64,000 nucleotides of DNA from Gemmatimonadaceae bacterium (GTDB taxonomy: Bacteria; Gemmatimonadota; Gemmatimonadetes; Gemmatimonadales; Gemmatimonadaceae). The notes below the pieces were generated by a model that searched no databases, was not told where the DNA came from, and worked only from the letters and a program-made list of their open reading frames with translations. This document shows, piece by piece, positions 54,619 to 62,762 of this stretch; position 1 is the first letter of the stretch; every line of letters begins with the position of its first letter. The stretch covers positions 62,001 to 126,000 of the forward strand of contig JBBJNV010000004.1 of NCBI GenBank assembly GCA_037721215.1, read 5' to 3'. A program made the position numbers and the translations under genes.

Positions 54619-56778
54619 TCAGACGCCGCGCCCCGTGCCCGCCGAGTCCTGGTCCAGTTGCACCGTCAGCGCAGCAACGCGATCGCCAAACTCCTCACGC
54701 GTAGCATCGCCTGCCCGACCGGACGCTGCAGAAACCGCGGCCCACAGACCCTCCAGCACCGCAACGTGCATCCTGCGTCGGCCGCGCGTGATTTGATGGG
54801 AATCCCGCATTCGATGTACGACCTCGAGCTGCTGCTGGAGCAGTACCCGTAACTCGCGCTGCTCGCCGGTATTTTCACTCGCAGGTCCGCCAAGCATCGT
54901 GAGGCGCTCGGATAATCTGGCGACCTCTGACTCGTTTGCGTTGCGGTCGAGGGACGCAAGCGCCTTGTCGACGCGCTGCACAGCTCGGAGGGTGTTGTCC
55001 GCGAGTTCTTCGGCCGCCTTTCTCACTTCCATGCTTTCGCCAGCCAGCGATGCAAGCTGCTCCCTTATCGCGCGATAGATATCGGCGGGACTATCCATCT
55101 GCGGCGGTCGTACACGGCCTTTGGATGACCACAGAAGGCGAGCCATTGCCGACTCGCTCCACACGGGAGACGCCGCGGTCGCCCCAAAAAGAAACCGCGC
55201 CGAGTCGACCGCACCGAGTCGCTGTTTTCGTGCCCAGACAAACGCGAACAGTGTTATCGCTGCCGCCACCACGACCATCCCTCCCTCGATAGCGAAAAAC
55301 ACTGTGTCAGCCACGCGAGACCCTGCCGACGTCAGTCTTTCGCGGACCACCATGATCAAGGGCACAAGCACTATCACTCCGCTCAGTGCAAGCCGGGTCA
55401 TTCGAGCCGGCAGTGGCAGCCTGGTCCATACATCCGACGGGCGCCGCAGCCGTTTTGGCCACCACATCCCCCACCACTCGGGAGGCCACGACGCAACGCG
55501 CAGCATCTGCAGCGAGCCGATCCCGTTGCGCCCCACGTTCCAGACATGAAGCATGAGACCGAGCGGAACGAGCAGCGCAATAACCAGCAACAATGCACGC
55601 TCAGCGGGAGATCGATGCGTCAGCAGCCCGAACGAGACCCACGCCGATACCCATATGAAAGCATACGGCCCAAAACTTGGCAGATCTTTTATTCCCTCAG
55701 GCAGTCCGTCGTCGGCTATCCCTCTGACGCGGACAAGCGCCTCCTTCAGAGAGCGGGCGTCCGGCCATCGATTCGCGCGGTCGCGTGAAAGGCAGCGCAT
55801 GACGATCGCCGCCAGCTCTTCGGGCACCGACGGAACCAGCTTCAGAAGGTCTGCCGGCTCTTGCGACAGTCGTGCGTGCATCAGCTCAACCGAACTGCCG
55901 CCAGCGAATGGCGCTCGTCCACACAGCATGACGTAACTGACCGCACCAAGGGAATAGATGTCACTTCTCTCGTCGATGTCGGCCAGTCCGAGGGTCTGCT
56001 CCGGAGACATGTAGTCAGGAGTTCCAAAAACCATTCCCGACTCGGTCAACCCATCAGTGAGCCCCGGCATCTTCGAGATCCCGAAATCAGCGAGTACGCT
56101 CCTCCCCGATTCTTCGTCGAGCAGCACGTTCGCCGGCTTGATGTCGCGATGAATCACGGAGAGTCGGTGCGCGCAATCCAGTGCGTCCGCCACTTCCATC
56201 ATTATCCTGTGCGCCTCGATCCATGGAAGGCGGCCGCGACGGTTCAGGCGTTCCGCGAGAGATTCTCCGCGAACGTAGCCCATCACGAAGTACCACACGC
56301 CCGGTAACTCCCCAAACGTGTGGAGCTGAAGAATTCCGGGATGTGAAAGCTGGGCAACAATGCGAGCCTCTCGCCGAAAGCGCTCGCGGCCCTCCACCGA
56401 AACGAGCAGATCGGGCCGCAGCACCTTGATCGCTACCAACCGTTCGAGCGCCACTTCCTTTGCCAGATAGACGGCACCCATGCCACCGCGTCCAAGCTGG
56501 CGGACGATTTCGTAATGGGGTGCGAGGGCTTTCTCGAGCACCGTGCGGTATTCCGAATCCTGCTCAACCGCAATTTCGGCGGCGGTTTCCGCTATCGCCT
56601 TGCGCGCGCCCGGGATGCTGTCGGGACCATCATGCGCAGCGAGGAGTGACTCGACTTCAGTACGACATTCCTCATCGTCCGCGCAGCGACTGGCGATGAG
56701 GGCCGATCGATCTGCGGGCTCCGCCGCGAGGGCCGCCGAGAAAACAGTCTTGATCTCCTCCCAGCGCTCGGGCGTCAC
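54619..56778 (-). CDS. Ser/Thr protein kinase with C-terminal membrane domain
   Basis: 719 residues from GTG 56778. The first 80 residues are the N-terminal TPERWEEIKTVFSAAL helical domain seen before kinases in this and the Acidobacteria groups. The kinase domain follows: GRGGMGAVYLA, Lys118 (AIKVL), Asp212 (HRDIKPAN), DFG 231-233. About four transmembrane helices (about 375-525) and a charged coiled-coil tail (about 565-700) complete it. It overlaps the ECF sigma factor stop by 4 bases (GTGA), so kinase and sigma are co-expressed and probably act together. Confidence 0.88.
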   Translation of the reverse strand: MTPERWEEIKTVFSAALAAEPADRSALIASRCADDEECRTEVESLLAAHDGPDSIPGARKAIAETAAEIAVEQDSEYRTVLEKALAPHYEIVRQLGRGGMGAVYLAKEVALERLVAIKVLRPDLLVSVEGRERFRREARIVAQLSHPGILQLHTFGELPGVWYFVMGYVRGESLAERLNRRGRLPWIEAHRIMMEVADALDCAHRLSVIHRDIKPANVLLDEESGRSVLADFGISKMPGLTDGLTESGMVFGTPDYMSPEQTLGLADIDERSDIYSLGAVSYVMLCGRAPFAGGSSVELMHARLSQEPADLLKLVPSVPEELAAIVMRCLSRDRANRWPDARSLKEALVRVRGIADDGLPEGIKDLPSFGPYAFIWVSAWVSFGLLTHRSPAERALLLVIALLVPLGLMLHVWNVGRNGIGSLQMLRVASWPPEWWGMWWPKRLRRPSDVWTRLPLPARMTRLALSGVIVLVPLIMVVRERLTSAGSRVADTVFFAIEGGMVVVAAAITLFAFVWARKQRLGAVDSARFLFGATAASPVWSESAMARLLWSSKGRVRPPQMDSPADIYRAIREQLASLAGESMEVRKAAEELADNTLRAVQRVDKALASLDRNANESEVARLSERLTMLGGPASENTGEQRELRVLLQQQLEVVHRMRDSHQITRGRRRMHVAVLEGLWAAVSAASGRAGDATREEFGDRVAALTVQLDQDSAGTGRGV

Positions 56779-57392
56779 GCCGCACCAAGCGCGCGGCGAA
56801 GCCAGCTGCGCGCAATCACCCACTCGCGCTTGACCGTCGCCGGGGACACATCGAGAGCCTCGGCAGTTTCTTCGATGTTCAGGCCGCTGAAGTATCGCAT
56901 CTCCACCAGCCTGGCTTGGAACGGATCGATCGCACCAAGCGCGTCGAGTGCGTCATGGAGCACTATCACATCGAGTGAAGCCGATCCTTCCGCACCCGCC
57001 ACTACGCCATCGAGTGTCACCTGAATCGCCCCGCCACCGCGTTTGGCAGCCAGTCGCTCGCGCGCGTGATCAACAAGGATTCGGCGCATGACCTGCGCGG
57101 CTATCGCGAAAAAATGGGCCCGGCTCCGGTATACCGCGCGGTCCTGGTCTACGAGCTTGAGATATGCCTCGTGCAGAAGAGCCGTGGGCTGCAGTGAATG
57201 ACCCGGGGACTCTCGCCTCATCGCGCGATCTGCAACGCGGCGCAGCTCCTCGTAGATAATCGGCAGGAGTCGATCTATCGCGGATTCGTCGCCTCGTCTC
57301 CACGCCATAAGGAGCTGCGTTACGTCTGATCCCGAAGACTCGGATGGTGAAGTGACGATCCTTCCATTGTGCGTGGCCGAGCGACGATACAA
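56775..57392 (-). CDS. ECF-type RNA polymerase sigma factor (TIGR02999-like)
   Basis: 205 residues from a TTG. Sigma-2 region (ELRRVADRAMRR...LHEAYLKLV...FFAIAAQVMRRILVDHAR) and sigma-4 HTH (MRYFSGLNIEETAEALDVSPATVKREW) match the TIGR02999/ECF type found with Ser/Thr kinases in Acidobacteria-like genomes. No anti-sigma gene is adjacent; the kinase following it may regulate it. Coupled to the kinase by a GTGA overlap. Confidence 0.87.
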   Translation of the reverse strand: MYRRSATHNGRIVTSPSESSGSDVTQLLMAWRRGDESAIDRLLPIIYEELRRVADRAMRRESPGHSLQPTALLHEAYLKLVDQDRAVYRSRAHFFAIAAQVMRRILVDHARERLAAKRGGGAIQVTLDGVVAGAEGSASLDVIVLHDALDALGAIDPFQARLVEMRYFSGLNIEETAEALDVSPATVKREWVIARSWLRRALGAA

Positions 57393-57498
57393 CCGGGCGA
57401 CCGGCCAGTCAACTATTTGAACCCGTGTGCCGGGACGTTGCGGGCAGGCAGGGTGTCACGCCGGCAGGGGCGTCCGCGATAGTCACTACATTGTCAAT

Positions 57499-58557
57499 AT
57501 GAATCAATTATTTCCGCTGGTCGCAGCGTGCATGGTGGCGGCGACAATAAATACGCCGCTTGCGGCACAGGAACCCGCGAGCTGGGGAGAAACCCTCGAG
57601 TTCAATACGTTCTCGATCGCCGCGGTAGATCCGCGAACGAAGGAATCCGGAGTCGCAGTCACTACTCGCGTCGCGTGCGTCGGCAATGGGGTGCCGTGGG
57701 TACGGGCTGGTGTCGGCGCTGTCGCAACCCAGGCGGCAACACGCACGGAACACGGCCCGCAGATTCTCGATCGGATGGCAAAGGGCATGGCGCCGGCCGA
57801 AGCGCTTCGGCGACAGATCGCTGCGGACACCGGAGCAGCACAGAGGCAGGTCGGAGTGATCTCGACGGATGGCCGAAGCGCCCAGCATACCGGCGCTGGA
57901 ACGACGGCGTGGGCGGGTCATCGAGCCGGTCCCAACTACGTCGCTCAGGGGAATCTGCTCGTCGGTCCAGCGGTACTCGACGCAGTCGCCGCAAATTTCG
58001 AAGCGACCGCCGGCACTCCGCGTCACCTCGCAGATCGTCTCATCGATGCCATCGCCGCCGGACACGCGGCAGGGGGCGACGCGAGAAAGGGCCGTTCGCA
58101 ATCCGCCGCGGTGGTGGTCGCCGACCCGCGGCCGGGCCGTTCCCGCCGAACGGACGGGATTACTGCTTTCATCAACGTTTGCGAGCATCCCGACCCAGTG
58201 GCAGAGCTCCGCCGCATCTACAACACAATCTCGCAGACACTCGGCTTCCGAACGCTCGAGCATTTCGCCGGAAATGATGTCTGGCAACTCAAAGTGATGT
58301 TGCATGCACTTGGCGCTTATCGCCCTGGCACACCGGAGCTCGCGCGCGACTCCACCGCGCTTGTTTACAACGCTGAGACAGTCGTAGCGGTCGATGCGTT
58401 CCGCTTTTCGGAGAAGCTGGCGGGCCCATCGCTGGGATCACCTTCGGGGCTGGTCGATGCGGAGACCGTCGCGCGGCTGTGGTCAGCGCTGAATCGCGCG
58501 GGGAAAGCGCGCGCAGTCCGGGAAAAATTGATGGAGGTCACCGCCGTCCGGCGATGA
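57499..58557 (+). CDS. DUF1028 protein, secreted
   Basis: 352 residues from ATG 57499. Signal peptide (PLVAACMVAATINTPLAAQ). The DUF1028 domain (about 35-240) begins NTFSIAAVDPRTKESGVAV with the GVGAVATQA and LVGPAVLDAV motifs of this Ntn-hydrolase-like family. A second C-terminal domain of about 90 residues resembles a peptidoglycan-binding type helix bundle. Enzymatic role unproven. Converges on the ACT gene. Confidence 0.82.
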   Translation: MNQLFPLVAACMVAATINTPLAAQEPASWGETLEFNTFSIAAVDPRTKESGVAVTTRVACVGNGVPWVRAGVGAVATQAATRTEHGPQILDRMAKGMAPAEALRRQIAADTGAAQRQVGVISTDGRSAQHTGAGTTAWAGHRAGPNYVAQGNLLVGPAVLDAVAANFEATAGTPRHLADRLIDAIAAGHAAGGDARKGRSQSAAVVVADPRPGRSRRTDGITAFINVCEHPDPVAELRRIYNTISQTLGFRTLEHFAGNDVWQLKVMLHALGAYRPGTPELARDSTALVYNAETVVAVDAFRFSEKLAGPSLGSPSGLVDAETVARLWSALNRAGKARAVREKLMEVTAVRR

Positions 58558-58559
58558 TG

Positions 58560-58952
58560 TCAAGCCCACTCCTTCGACCACGTATCTGCTACCATCCTCC
58601 CCTTCACTGCATCATCTACAACGAGGATCAATTGATTGCCGTGATCGCTGTATAGCACTTCGATGTTGACCTGAGCGTCGGCCATCCTCCGCGTGAGCGC
58701 GCCTAGCTGACCCGGCACCGCCTGCCTGAGACGCTGGACAACTTCGTCGCGAACGGCAAGCACACGAATCCCGGCGCCTTCCAGCGCATCACGAGCAGCT
58801 TCGCCGTCGGTGAAAAGGAAATGCGCGATGGCGCGTCCGTGCACCACCCAGGCACCTCCGCCCTCGACACTTACCCCCGCCCGGCCCAGCGCCTCACCCA
58901 TTTCGGCCAGCGCTCCGGGACAGTCATCGAGTTCTATCGCCAAGTCCTTCAT
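58560..58952 (-). CDS. Tandem ACT-domain protein
   Basis: 130 residues with two ACT-like units (IELDDCPGALAEMGEALGRAGVSVEG and RLRQAVPGQLGALTRRMADAQVNIEVLY). Likely senses an amino acid. It overlaps the OsmC gene upstream by 4 bases (ATGA), so it is the second gene of a pair. Partner or target unknown. Confidence 0.78.
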   Translation of the reverse strand: MKDLAIELDDCPGALAEMGEALGRAGVSVEGGGAWVVHGRAIAHFLFTDGEAARDALEGAGIRVLAVRDEVVQRLRQAVPGQLGALTRRMADAQVNIEVLYSDHGNQLILVVDDAVKGRMVADTWSKEWA

Positions 58953-59440
58953 TGCTGAGATTCAGTCTTCGAACGAACTCTCACAATCGCAGCATGGTGG
59001 ATGGGCACACTGCAGGACGCGGCGACGAAACACGCCTTGTGCGCTTCCTCATGCAGGTCCATTGCAACGGACTGTTTCTCCCCGTCGTCGATCGTTACAA
59101 CCGGGTTCAGGACGACCCGCTCGAATTTGCCATTCCAGTCGGCGTCGAGCACGAGCATACCCTGCGCATTGTCCTCGTACGCGACGACTGACACGCCTTT
59201 TCGGGCGCACAGCGCAAGGTACGTGAGCATATGACAAGCCGAGATTGACGCGACAAACAGATCTTCGGGGTTGTTCAGCGCGGGATTCCCGCGAAACATC
59301 GGGTCAGCGCTTCCGCGCATATCAGGCTTCCCGTGCACAGCTACGGTGTAGTCCCTGCCATACCCGGCGTAAGTCGATGTGCCTGTGCCGAGATTGCCGT
59401 TCCATTCCAGCCGGGTTGTGTACTCGTGCGTTTTTGACAT
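58949..59440 (-). CDS. OsmC/Ohr-family peroxide-related protein
   Basis: 163 residues. OsmC fold with NPEDLFVASISACHMLTYLA (redox Cys) and HKACFVAASCSVPI (second Cys), FERVVLNPVV. Members reduce organic hydroperoxides by a Cys pair. Coupled to the ACT gene. ATG 59440 with AAGG upstream. Confidence 0.83.
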   Translation of the reverse strand: MSKTHEYTTRLEWNGNLGTGTSTYAGYGRDYTVAVHGKPDMRGSADPMFRGNPALNNPEDLFVASISACHMLTYLALCARKGVSVVAYEDNAQGMLVLDADWNGKFERVVLNPVVTIDDGEKQSVAMDLHEEAHKACFVAASCSVPIHHAAIVRVRSKTESQQ

Positions 59441-59695
59441 GGACGCCTTCTGCCGTAGGAATTGGAGCCGATCTGCAGTGAGGAATATGGTCTACCGCCG
59501 CCGGCGGGGCATATCCTCGCGCTCAGACGACACAGGCGTGACGGTGCAGAATTTGAACTGATACGAAGCAGAGGGGTTGTGAAAAGAGGGGGCGCATTTG
59601 CGCTCCCTCTTTTCATTTCCGTATTCTGATCGCACTCGATTTCTGGGCGTTATAAGACGCGCCCCTCCGAATGGCTCCCAATATTGGGTTAATCA
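59441..59695. other. Intergenic with orphan terminator and possible short ORF
   Basis: 255 bases without a named gene. The plus strand has a 24-codon frame (59487-59561, MVYRRRRGISSRS...) preceded by GAGG 4-5 bases before its ATG and followed 19 bases later by a terminator hairpin. It could be a small protein or an sRNA; nothing else supports it. Confidence 0.35.
59581..59614. terminator. Orphan rho-independent terminator-like hairpin
   Basis: GAAAAGAGGGGGCG and CGCTCCCTCTTTTC pair around CATTTG, with an A-run before and T-run after. No upstream coding gene reaches it on the plus strand, so it may end a small transcript starting after 59440. Confidence 0.65.
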
Positions 59696-61052
59696 TTGCA
59701 GGATCTCACCACCGGACCGGTCACACGCCATCTCCTGAAAGCGGCGAGCTTCATGCTCGTGACGATGGCGTTTCAGACGCTGTATTTCCTGATCGATCTC
59801 TACTGGGTGGGGCGACTCGGGACGGATGCGGTCGCGGCGGTGGGCATTGCCGGCAATCTGACGTTCATCGTGCTCGCGTTGACGCGGATGCTCGGCGTCG
59901 GTACGACAACGGTGGTGTCTCACGCTGTGGGCCGGCAGGAACACGATCAGGCGCGCTTTTCTGTTCAACCAGTCGCAAGTGCTCGCGATGATAGCGGGAT
60001 TGCTTTTCCTGATCGTTGGACTCGCGGCGCGCACGAGTTATTCACAGGCCCTGGGCGCCGATGCGAGAACAGCGGAGCTGGCCAATGAGTATCTGCTGTG
60101 GTTCATCCCGGCGATGGCGCTGCAGTTCGGTCTTGTGGCGATGGGTTCAGCCCTGCGGGCGGTCGGCAACTTCAAACCCGGCATGATCGTCTCGAGCGCG
60201 ACTGTGGTGATCAACATGATTCTCGCCCCGATTCTGATCTTCGGCTGGGGGACGGGCCGTGCGTTCGGAGTCGCCGGTGCGGCAATCTCTTCACTGATTG
60301 CGATCGTTATCGGTGTCGTCTGGCTGGCCACATATTTTCTTCCGCGCGAGTCGTATCTGAGATTCGTGATCGCCGACTGGCGCCCCCACCCTGCCACCTG
60401 GAAGAAGATGCTGGTCATCGGCCTTCCAGCGGGATTTGAGTTTGCGATCACTGCTCTGTATCTCATCATCGTGTACTCGATCACACGACCGTTCGGCCCC
60501 GCGGCTCAGGCCGGATTCGGAATTGGAATGCGGATTGTTCAGGCCGGCTTCATGCCAGCGGTCGCGCTCGGATTTTCAGTGGCTCCCGTTGCCGGGCAGA
60601 ACTTTGGTGCGAAGCATCCGCAACGCGTCAGGGACACCTTTCGGCATGGGGCGATCATGGCCGCAGGCGTAATGTTTGTCCTTGCAATCCTTTGTCATCT
60701 CGCGCCGGCCCCACTGGTAGGACTTTTCTCGAGCGACCCCGCCGTGATCGATGTTGGCTCAGAGTATCTTCGTATCGTGTCGTACAGCTTTGTCGCGTCG
60801 GGCGTGATTTTCGTCGGGTCGAGCATGTTTCAGGCGATGGGCAACACGATTCCGTCGCTGATCACTTCCGGTGTCCGGGTTCTGCTCGTCGCAATTCCTT
60901 CGATTCTTCTCGCGAAGTCGCCTGGATTCCAGCTCCGCTGGATCTGGTTTCTCTCGGTCGGGTCGGTGCTCGTGCAGCTCGTAATCAGCATGCTGCTGCT
61001 GCGGCGGGAATTCGGGCGACGGTTGAATTTCGAGGCGGAGCCGGGCGGTTAG
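59696..61052 (+). pseudogene. MATE-family multidrug efflux pump, frameshifted
   Basis: The first part (TTG 59696, MQDLTTGPVTRHLLKAA...) encodes the first helices of a MATE transporter up to GRQEHDQARF at about 59959. The sequence then switches to the +1 frame (LFNQSQVLAMIAGLLF... to 61052). A single extra T in the TTTT run at 59957-59960 explains the break; without it one about 451-residue, 12-helix MATE protein results (motifs GNFKPGMIVSSATVVINMILAP, SVAPVAGQNFGAK). Either a true frameshift or a sequencing error. The TTG start has no strong ribosome site. Confidence 0.8.
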
Positions 61053-61055
61053 CAG

Positions 61056-61658
61056 TCAGCGAGGGTCATCATCACCGGCGCGGAACTCACGACGCCTAAT
61101 TCGCCATGCCATCAAATAGCCGAGCCGTCTAAGGAGGGGTTCCAGCCAGGGCCACCGTTGCCCAGTTGCAACGAAGACAACGTCGACGTACGGGCCCGGG
61201 ACGAACGTCAGGCGCTTCGGGTCGAGGGCGGTCGCTCCCTGACCCTCGATCCGCACCTTCAGACCCACTGCCTCGAGCGCCAGATATCGGTCGGTCAGCT
61301 TGCCGAACTTCCTGCCGATTAATCCGCCCAGCCTGCCGCCATAATGCAACGTCAGCGTCACCCTGCTGCCCTGATCCGCTGCGGCGACTGAGTGCCTCCC
61401 CGTGGTCACCACCCCCGGGCGGCGGGCAGTCCAAACGAAGCTTTTGCGCGGATCGATCTCGGTTACCGTCCATTCGGTGGCGGGCAACCTCGGCTGGCGA
61501 ATCCGGTATCTTGCGCCAATGCATAGCGGCCCTGAATCCAGCTTCTCAATGCTTGTAATCGATGACGTCCACTCGGACCAGCGCTCGACTTCGCACATAA
61601 CTTCCCAGACACGTTGTGGCGGTGCCGCGATGTCGATTTCACGCGAGAATTGTCTCAT
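61056..61658 (-). CDS. SRPBCC/polyketide-cyclase-like protein
   Basis: 200 residues. SRPBCC-type ligand-binding fold (FSREIDIAAPPQRVWEVMCEVERWSEWTSSI, RYRIRQPRLPATEWTVTEI, VTLTLHYGGRLGG) in the first 150 residues. The C-terminal 50 residues are basic and aromatic with no clear match. Function unknown. Converges on the MATE gene and is divergent from the aldo/keto reductase gene. Confidence 0.7.
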   Translation of the reverse strand: MRQFSREIDIAAPPQRVWEVMCEVERWSEWTSSITSIEKLDSGPLCIGARYRIRQPRLPATEWTVTEIDPRKSFVWTARRPGVVTTGRHSVAAADQGSRVTLTLHYGGRLGGLIGRKFGKLTDRYLALEAVGLKVRIEGQGATALDPKRLTFVPGPYVDVVFVATGQRWPWLEPLLRRLGYLMAWRIRRREFRAGDDDPR

Positions 61659-61762
61659 CGATGACGTCGGTCGTAAACGTGCATCATACGCCCTGTGGCC
61701 GTGGTCAAGCGCAGCGACTCTGTCGAAAGGAATATGACTTCACGCAAAATACCCGTCCATTC

Positions 61763-62665
61763 ATGAAGCGCCGACATTTCATCAAGTCGATGGCTGCTTA
61801 TTCCGCCCTGCCGGTGCTGAGTCAATCGCAGGCGGCAAAACCCATCACGAAGATCATTCCGTCGAGTGGCGAGCGCATACCTGTCATCGGCATGGGAACA
61901 TGGCAGACTTTCGATGTCGGCCGCTCGGCTGAATCGCGGGCCGGATTGCGGCTAGTGCTTCAGGAGTTTTTCGATCGCGGCGGGCGGGTGATAGACTCGT
62001 CGCCGATGTATGGAAGTTCGGAGCCCGTCGTCGGTGCTCTCCTTCAGCAGATGAGGCCCCGGCGAGCAGCCTTTGCCGCAAGCAAAGTGTGGGTACCCGG
62101 CAAGCGGCTCGGCGTGAGTCAGATCGAGTCGTCACGGAAACTATGGAGCATCCAGCGATTCGATCTCCTCGCGGTGCACAATCTTCTGGACTGGGAAGCT
62201 CATCTCGAAACACTTCGCGACATGAAAGCGGACGGACGGCTGCGCTATATCGGCGTAACCACGTCGCACGGTCGCCGGCACGATCTGCTCGAACAAATCA
62301 TGAGGAAAGTGCCGCTCGATTTTGTGCAGTTCACCTACAACCTGGCAGATCGGTCGGGCGAAGACCGCCTGCTGCCCCTGGCGCAAGAGCGCGGGATCGC
62401 CGTGATGATCAATCGGCCGCTCGATGGCGGAGGGCTATTCGACCGCGTGCGCGGGAAGCAGCTACCGGGCTGGGCTGCGGAGGCCGGCGTTCAGAACTGG
62501 GCGCAGTTCTTTCTCAGGTTTGTCGTGTCGCACCCAGCCGTCACGTGTGCAATCCCTGCCACCTCGCAGCGTGCGCATATGTCTGAGAACATGGGTGCCG
62601 GCTTCGGCCGAATGCCGGATGCCGCGTTTCGGCGGAGGATGGCGGATTACTTCAGAGTGTTGTGA
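61763..62665 (+). CDS. Aldo/keto reductase with Tat signal
   Basis: 300 residues from ATG 61763. Twin-arginine-like start (KRRHFIKSMAAYSAL). AKR fold with Asp/Tyr (VIDSSPMYGSSE), Lys (AASKVW) and His (LLAVHNLLDW) of the catalytic tetrad and the nucleotide-binding motifs near the end (IPATSQRAHM). Probably exported and NADPH-dependent use is then unexpected. Substrate unknown. Confidence 0.83.
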   Translation: MKRRHFIKSMAAYSALPVLSQSQAAKPITKIIPSSGERIPVIGMGTWQTFDVGRSAESRAGLRLVLQEFFDRGGRVIDSSPMYGSSEPVVGALLQQMRPRRAAFAASKVWVPGKRLGVSQIESSRKLWSIQRFDLLAVHNLLDWEAHLETLRDMKADGRLRYIGVTTSHGRRHDLLEQIMRKVPLDFVQFTYNLADRSGEDRLLPLAQERGIAVMINRPLDGGGLFDRVRGKQLPGWAAEAGVQNWAQFFLRFVVSHPAVTCAIPATSQRAHMSENMGAGFGRMPDAAFRRRMADYFRVL

Positions 62666-62762
62666 GTGAGCCGGTCTCCATAAAGCGAGATCAAGGGTTC
62701 GCGTGCGGCGCGAAGCCGAACCGCTTCTCAACGCCCGTCTGGTTGAGGAGCGCCGGCGGCCT

